Source of the DNA: Musa acuminata AAA Group
Taxonomy: Eukaryota > Streptophyta > Magnoliopsida > Zingiberales > Musaceae
DNA length: 64,000 nucleotides
Reading direction: 5' to 3'
NCBI RefSeq assembly: GCF_036884655.1
Contig: NC_088327.1
Coordinates: forward strand, 18,314,001 to 18,378,000
In this document: positions 59,820 to 64,000 of the stretch, piece after piece
Position numbering within the stretch: position 1 is the stretch's first letter
Layout: the number at the start of each line of letters is the position of its first letter
Translations under genes and position numbers: made by a program
The notes under the pieces: generated by a model
What the model was told of the DNA's origin: nothing
Databases searched by the model: none
The model's input: the letters and a program-made list of their open reading frames with translations, nothing else

Positions 59820-61944
59820 ATGGTAGTTAGGATCTCTGTTCTTTGATGGTAACTCTATTGTTCCTCCAATCACTGTTAGCTCGATGTCTTCTCGATTCTG
59901 TAGGCGCCGAAGAAGGACAAAGCTCCGCCACCGTCTTCGAAACCGGCCAAGTCTGGCGGAGGAAAGCAGAAGAAGAAGGTAATCGGACGAAACCAGGATT
60001 ATCATAAGGGTTTTGTTCCGATTTCTGTCTATTTGACGATTTCTCTTTCGTAGAAAGAGTTAAATGATGTTTTCATCTTGCTTTGCTTCAAAGCTAGTTT
60101 TTTTTCTTGAGTTGATGGATCGGATTGATATATTAGGGTTTTGGATGCAGAAATGGAGCAAGGGAAAGCAGAAGGAGAAGGTGAACAACGCGGTTCTCTT
60201 TGATCAGGCGAACTATGATAAGATGCTCTCCGAAGTCCCCAAGTATAAGCAGATTACTCCCTCGGTGCTGTCTGAGAGATTGAGGGTATGAATTCCGATT
60301 TACTTCTCCATCTATTGCTTATATATTTTTGTAGCTTAATTGTTATAATTTATGTAAAACATAGTAACATAATAACTTTGTCGAATTAGGTGAGATATGT
60401 ATATCTTGCTTAGTGTATAATTTTCACAAAAGCAGATCTCAGGCTTATATAATCTTTGTAGCTTATTGTTATGATTTATGTAAGATGTAGTAACATTATA
60501 ACTTTATAGAATTAGGTGAGATATACATCTTTCTTAGCGTATAATTTTCACAAAAGCAGACCTGTGATAGCTTATGTTTGGTCTGCTTGAGGGATGAGTC
60601 TTTTGGTTGTAATATGAGTCTGATGATTGATACCCAAACGTATTTTGTTGTTGTCTACTGTCTTTGCTGTATATCGTATTTGTATATCCTTTTAGTGTAG
60701 TGTTTCATGGATCTATTGAGTGGTTGGAGACACATCTTTGTGAGACAGACATCTAGAGAAATCACCTTAAAAATAACACAGTTTTTGTGTGTTTATCAAA
60801 TGTACATGCAGTATACATTGACCTTGTACAAGAAAGTTTTTGGAAAATGCTTTTTACGATATTAGATGAAAGATACTAATATAAACATGGCTAAACTGAA
60901 ATCTAAATATTAATTATAAAGATTTAGTGAATGGGAGGAGTAAAATTTTCTTTTTGAAAAAGAGGACTTTGCCAAGCAATTTATTTGCATTATTCTTGTT
61001 TGTTGCACTGTTATGTGGGACAACTATTTTTTATACTTTGTTAGTCAAAATGATAGCCTTCTCTTATTATCTTTCTATAACAACTAACTAATTGCTGAAG
61101 AGAAAAAGTGAGCTGTAGGGTTTAGATGGCTTACAATTAAGGGGTAACTTCTGGGTGTAAGATCATCTAGGCACTTATTGGTCGCTTGGCACCTAGAGAT
61201 AGCTTGAAAGCATAGGAGCCTTAGTGGGCACTGACATATCTTTAGGTTGTTATATCTGTAAAGAAGGCTAGATTTTTTTTTTCCCTGGTTCAAAAATGCT
61301 TCCAACTGACTCTTCCATGCATTTACTTTTTTGTATGCTGGCCTGCATGGCTTCGTTCGTTGAAGTATTTGATATTTTGGTGCACATCTGCTGTTACTTC
61401 AGATTTGCTAGACTAGATGTTGGATGTTGGTGTACCATCCATGGGCTTGCATTTTGGTTTTGTAGTTTATAAACCAAGTTATTTTATTTATGAATTTGGA
61501 ATACTCTTTACTTTCTGAATTCTTATTTGTCATAGCAAAAAGGATAATCTTGTGTTATCTAATATCCAATATTATCGTCTTTCCTGCCCAGTACATTAAT
61601 GAATTCTACATTAATCTTGTGAACTTTGTAGTACTGTGATGTCTCACTGCCTGTCAAATAATTGTGCCGATGATTTACGTTTTTTTTAATATAGCCCGAT
61701 GTATGCTACATCAAGCATTAGGGAAATAGTGGTAATTCTACCTTTGATTTCTTTGACACAAATAATTTGTTCTGGCTATTCTATTCTCACCAATAATAGT
61801 TTATAATTGATGTGAATGTATTGGAGTCAGATTAATGGGTCGCTTGCGCGAAGAGCGATCAAAGATTTAATGGCAAGGGGTGCCATCAGGATGGTGTCTG
61901 CGCATGCTAGCCAGCAGATTTACACAAGAGCCACTAATGCCTAG
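59820..61944 (+). CDS. RPS25: 40S ribosomal protein eS25 (RPS25), intron after the start codon
   Basis: Coding exons are 59904-59978, 60151-60285 and 61831-61944, preceded by an exon ending in ATG. The protein has 108 residues, the usual plant length. It reads (M)[20 protein letters not shown], a Lys-rich tract [12 protein letters not shown], the conserved winged-helix part [12 protein letters not shown] and [11 protein letters not shown], then [20 protein letters not shown] and a C-terminus IYTRATNA. eS25 sits in the small-subunit head near the E site and contacts IRES RNAs and tRNA. The first coding exon starts at the acceptor CTGTAG|GCG, so the start codon must be spliced on; ATG|GTAGTT (59820-59822) and ATG|GTAACT (59846-59848) are both possible. 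Intron 3 is long (1.5 kb). Intron 2 contains TTAGGGTTTT near 60133, a telo-box-like motif often found in ribosomal protein genes. Confidence 0.95.
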
Positions 61945-62456
61945 ATATGTCTCATTTTGATATGACCCTAAGCACAGGATAGCTTCCTTGGCGTGGGGGC
62001 ATTGCTGAATTCATCCTTTCTTTAGGAAACGTTGGAGTTTATTTTGTGAAAACACTGCAGTACCTTTTTAAATTTGGATATTCAGATTTTGTGATGATTC
62101 AAGTTTTTTCTTTTGTGGTTCTTTAAAGCTTTACATTACGGAATCCACGTTGGATACTATTTGGTATTTTCAGTTCTCTTTTAGCTCGCATCAGCCACGT
62201 GCATGAGATGCATTGACGCACAGTTCAAATTAACAGAGACTCTTAAGAACTCACGAAATACCGAAGGCGATACTTTCTGGCGCTCGTTGGGGCTTTGTAC
62301 TCGGCATGCTTTGGTATGAAAGAGTCGTACATTTCAAGAAGACTTACTAAAAGCCTCATCCTCACATCAGTCAAAACAGCACTGTACACAAAAGAACAGA
62401 TGGAACTCTATTCCTCAGAGGCAACTGTTTCCCTCGCTACTTTCCTCACCAGCATC
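61945..62456. other. Spacer between the eS25 and DPB4-like genes
   Basis: Converging 3' regions; no gene recognised. A plus-strand frame at 62295-62732 with an apparent membrane helix is antisense to the acidic tail of the DPB4-like gene. Confidence 0.5.
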
Positions 62457-63470
62457 TTAGCTGTCCTCGCTGCTCTGCTCGTCTTCTTGTTTCTGGCACT
62501 CATCTGTTGTTGCTATCTCTTCAGACGTCTCTCCTGCATTTTCTTCTTTAAACGCTGTAAAACCAATAGAATGAATTCAGAGGGGTCATTTGCCGGATCT
62601 TCCCAAGTGAACACGTCAGTGCAACTAACACGCATCAAACAGTATTCCACAAATAAAGCTTCAGATGCTGAAAACATAAAAGTAATATATCTCCCCTTAC
62701 CTACTACACCTTTGACATTTAAGCAAGGCTGAGTGGTACACACACATATATCATCAACTATTCAATCTCAAGAAACCTTTCTGAAACTATTAAGTTACAA
62801 GTCATTTACTCCGACAAGCAATAAATAGGGATTGGAAGGTGGTAACTCTCCACCATCAACCGCTGAGCATGCAAGAAGTCCGAGATGAACCGCATATAAG
62901 AAGACAACTAGAAAGAGGGAGAACCCAACACGATGTGGATGAATCTTGCATCAAAAGAAAAAGGACTAACCCTCCAGAGCGGCTTCAAGGTCTCGAACGA
63001 ATTGGGGGAAGTTGATATCCTTGAGGGCGTCGAGAACGTGATCAGCATCCACCGTCTCCTTCCCACTTTGCTTGCAAAGATCCCTTGCCCTACACGAAAC
63101 CGTAATGCACGTGTGTAAGATAACCGATCAAGATTTCGAAACAGCCTGTGATCATTACCAAACCCCATGAAGAACCTAACGAATCAATCGTGCCAGGAGA
63201 AGAGAAGCAGAGAGGAAACAGAGACACTCACCTGGCGCATAGATGGTCGATGAAGGCACAAGTGCTCTCGGTGAATGCGAGGAGCACATCGTCCTCCACC
63301 ACGACCTCCTCTTTGTCCCCCATCTCGTCGGACAGACGAGCGAGCATATCCTTCACCATCTGCAACACGACCTCCTTCGGCAACACATCCACCTGTGTCT
63401 CCGAGCCCTTCGCCCGCCTCGCCGATCCCGATCCGCCCTCTCCGTCACTTCCTCCCGCCTTCTTCTTCAT
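62457..63470 (-). CDS. Histone-fold protein, DPB4/POLE3 (NF-YB-like) subunit
   Basis: Exons on the minus strand 63232-63470, 62971-63089 and 62457-62554, joined at CCAG|GTGAGT, a GTGTAG acceptor, GAGG|GTTAGT and a TTTTACAG acceptor; all in frame, 151 residues. After a Gly/Ser-rich start comes LPKEVVLQMVKDML (histone-fold helix 1), then VVEDDVLLAFTESTCAFIDH (helix 2), CKQSGKETVDADHVLDAL (loop and helix 3) and INFPQFVRDLEAAL. That is the order of NF-YB-like DNA polymerase epsilon subunit DPB4/POLE3, with the family's acidic tail at the C-terminus (DECQKQEDEQSSEDS). It would pair with a DPB3/NF-YC-like partner in the nucleus. Several positions, including IDHLCARARD where relatives have HYLSATAND, are unusual, so it may be a diverged paralogue. 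NF-YB proper or a chromatin-accessibility complex subunit is the alternative. Confidence 0.82.
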
Positions 63471-63471
63471 A

Positions 63472-63473
<2 letters not shown>

Positions 63474-63501
<28 letters not shown>
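63474..63501. repeat. (CT)n tract in the DPB4-like 5' leader
   Basis: About 14 CT units immediately upstream of the start codon at 63470; pyrimidine repeats in 5' leaders are common in plant genes. Confidence 0.85.
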
Positions 63502-63505
<4 letters not shown>

Positions 63506-63530
63506 CGTCTCTCGCCTTCCCGCTTCGAAG

Positions 63531-63537
63531 TTATATA
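63531..63537 (-). promoter_or_regulatory. Probable TATA box of the DPB4-like gene
   Basis: Minus strand TATATAA, 61 bases before the start codon. An E2F-like GCGGGAA (minus strand, 63517-63523) lies just downstream and an 8-base inverted repeat ACCGCCTT/AAGGCGGT at 63549-63570 just upstream. Confidence 0.5.
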
Positions 63538-63570
63538 GCAGAGCTGTAACCGCCTTCTTTAAAAGGCGGT

Positions 63571-64000
63571 ATTACAATTGCAAGAACAGGACAAAGCGGG
63601 CGGAATAACGGAACGGTCGTTGGTTACCATTGCCATTTCCAAAGTGATATAACAAATTATTCGATTTTTTTTATTGATTTATTTGGGGAGTGGTTAATTT
63701 AATTTATTTATTTTAATTTTTTTTATGTTTGGGTTTTGGGCTTGCACAGACCGCAATGAATCTAATTTGTTATGCACCCATAACTCATTTATTGGTACTA
63801 TTTGACGATATGTTGTGTTCCTCGTATATCTTTTATCCAATTATTAGTGACAAAGAGTATATAGATTAATTTGAGTATAATTTAGATTAATACTTTATTG
63901 ACTGAGTGGGCAGTTCTCCCACCGATAATTAGTTGTACACGAATCTAATTCTTCTACAAATAAAAGCGAATTATAGGTAGAATGGGGTCTGCTGTTCTAA
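63571..64000. other. Upstream intergenic sequence at the right edge
   Basis: No gene seen; AT-rich after about 63650. Includes AGCGGGCGG near 63596, another possible E2F-type core. Confidence 0.4.

Noticed and set aside
62295..62732. Plus-strand frame with a strong apparent membrane helix
   Set aside because: It lies antisense to the acidic last exon and an intron of the DPB4-like gene; Asp/Glu/Lys-rich sequence reads as hydrophobic residues on the other strand.

Overview
This is a nuclear chromosome window from a flowering plant. Its host genes carry spliceosomal introns with canonical GT/AG borders, and two of them (an SDR dehydrogenase and a LEA-2 protein) are extremely GC-rich at third codon positions, as is usual for monocots. 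I infer a commelinid monocot (a banana/ginger-type genome would fit), but no single feature proves the species. More than half of the window is LTR retrotransposon sequence, much of it nested.

Layout. 1-14819: a three-deep nest. An old Ty1/copia remnant (H; gag, PBS and a 258-bp LTR at its right end) was hit in gag by copia element A, whose 1.6-kb LTR ends at 13458. A was hit in its integrase by a nearly intact SIRE-type copia element B (482-8500, 5-bp target duplication GAGTC). 14820-16331: a two-exon short-chain dehydrogenase/reductase gene with a TATA box. 18203-44896: a second nest. It holds an internally deleted Ty3/gypsy chromovirus, a copia element D (same family as A), two abutting SIRE-like LTRs (C and C'), two gag-only pol-less SIRE-like elements (E, 21793-28267, TSD TGGCC; F, 36138-42665, TSD TATAG), and an old copia element G. 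The right LTR of G stops exactly where a second, truncated SDR copy begins (44897-45145). That copy is therefore a gene broken by a retrotransposon.

45146-64000: a gene-rich part. It holds an intronless LEA-2 domain protein (47592-48146, +), an MMTAG2-type gene of four exons with a 3.9-kb first intron (48946-54922, -), a 1792-bp solo LTR with a perfect 5-bp target duplication (56631-58422), the ribosomal protein eS25 gene (about 59820-61944, +), and a divergent histone-fold gene resembling DPB4/POLE3, a DNA polymerase epsilon subunit (62457-63470, -).

The host genes are unrelated housekeeping or metabolic genes and do not form a cluster. The structurally interesting material is in the retrotransposons. 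The SIRE-like LTRs share a stem with a homopolymer loop next to the primer-binding site, clusters of 15-bp hairpin motifs just upstream of their TATA boxes, and arrays of an 11-bp repeat further upstream in U3. E and F look like two copies of a gag-retaining non-autonomous (TR-GAG-like) family.
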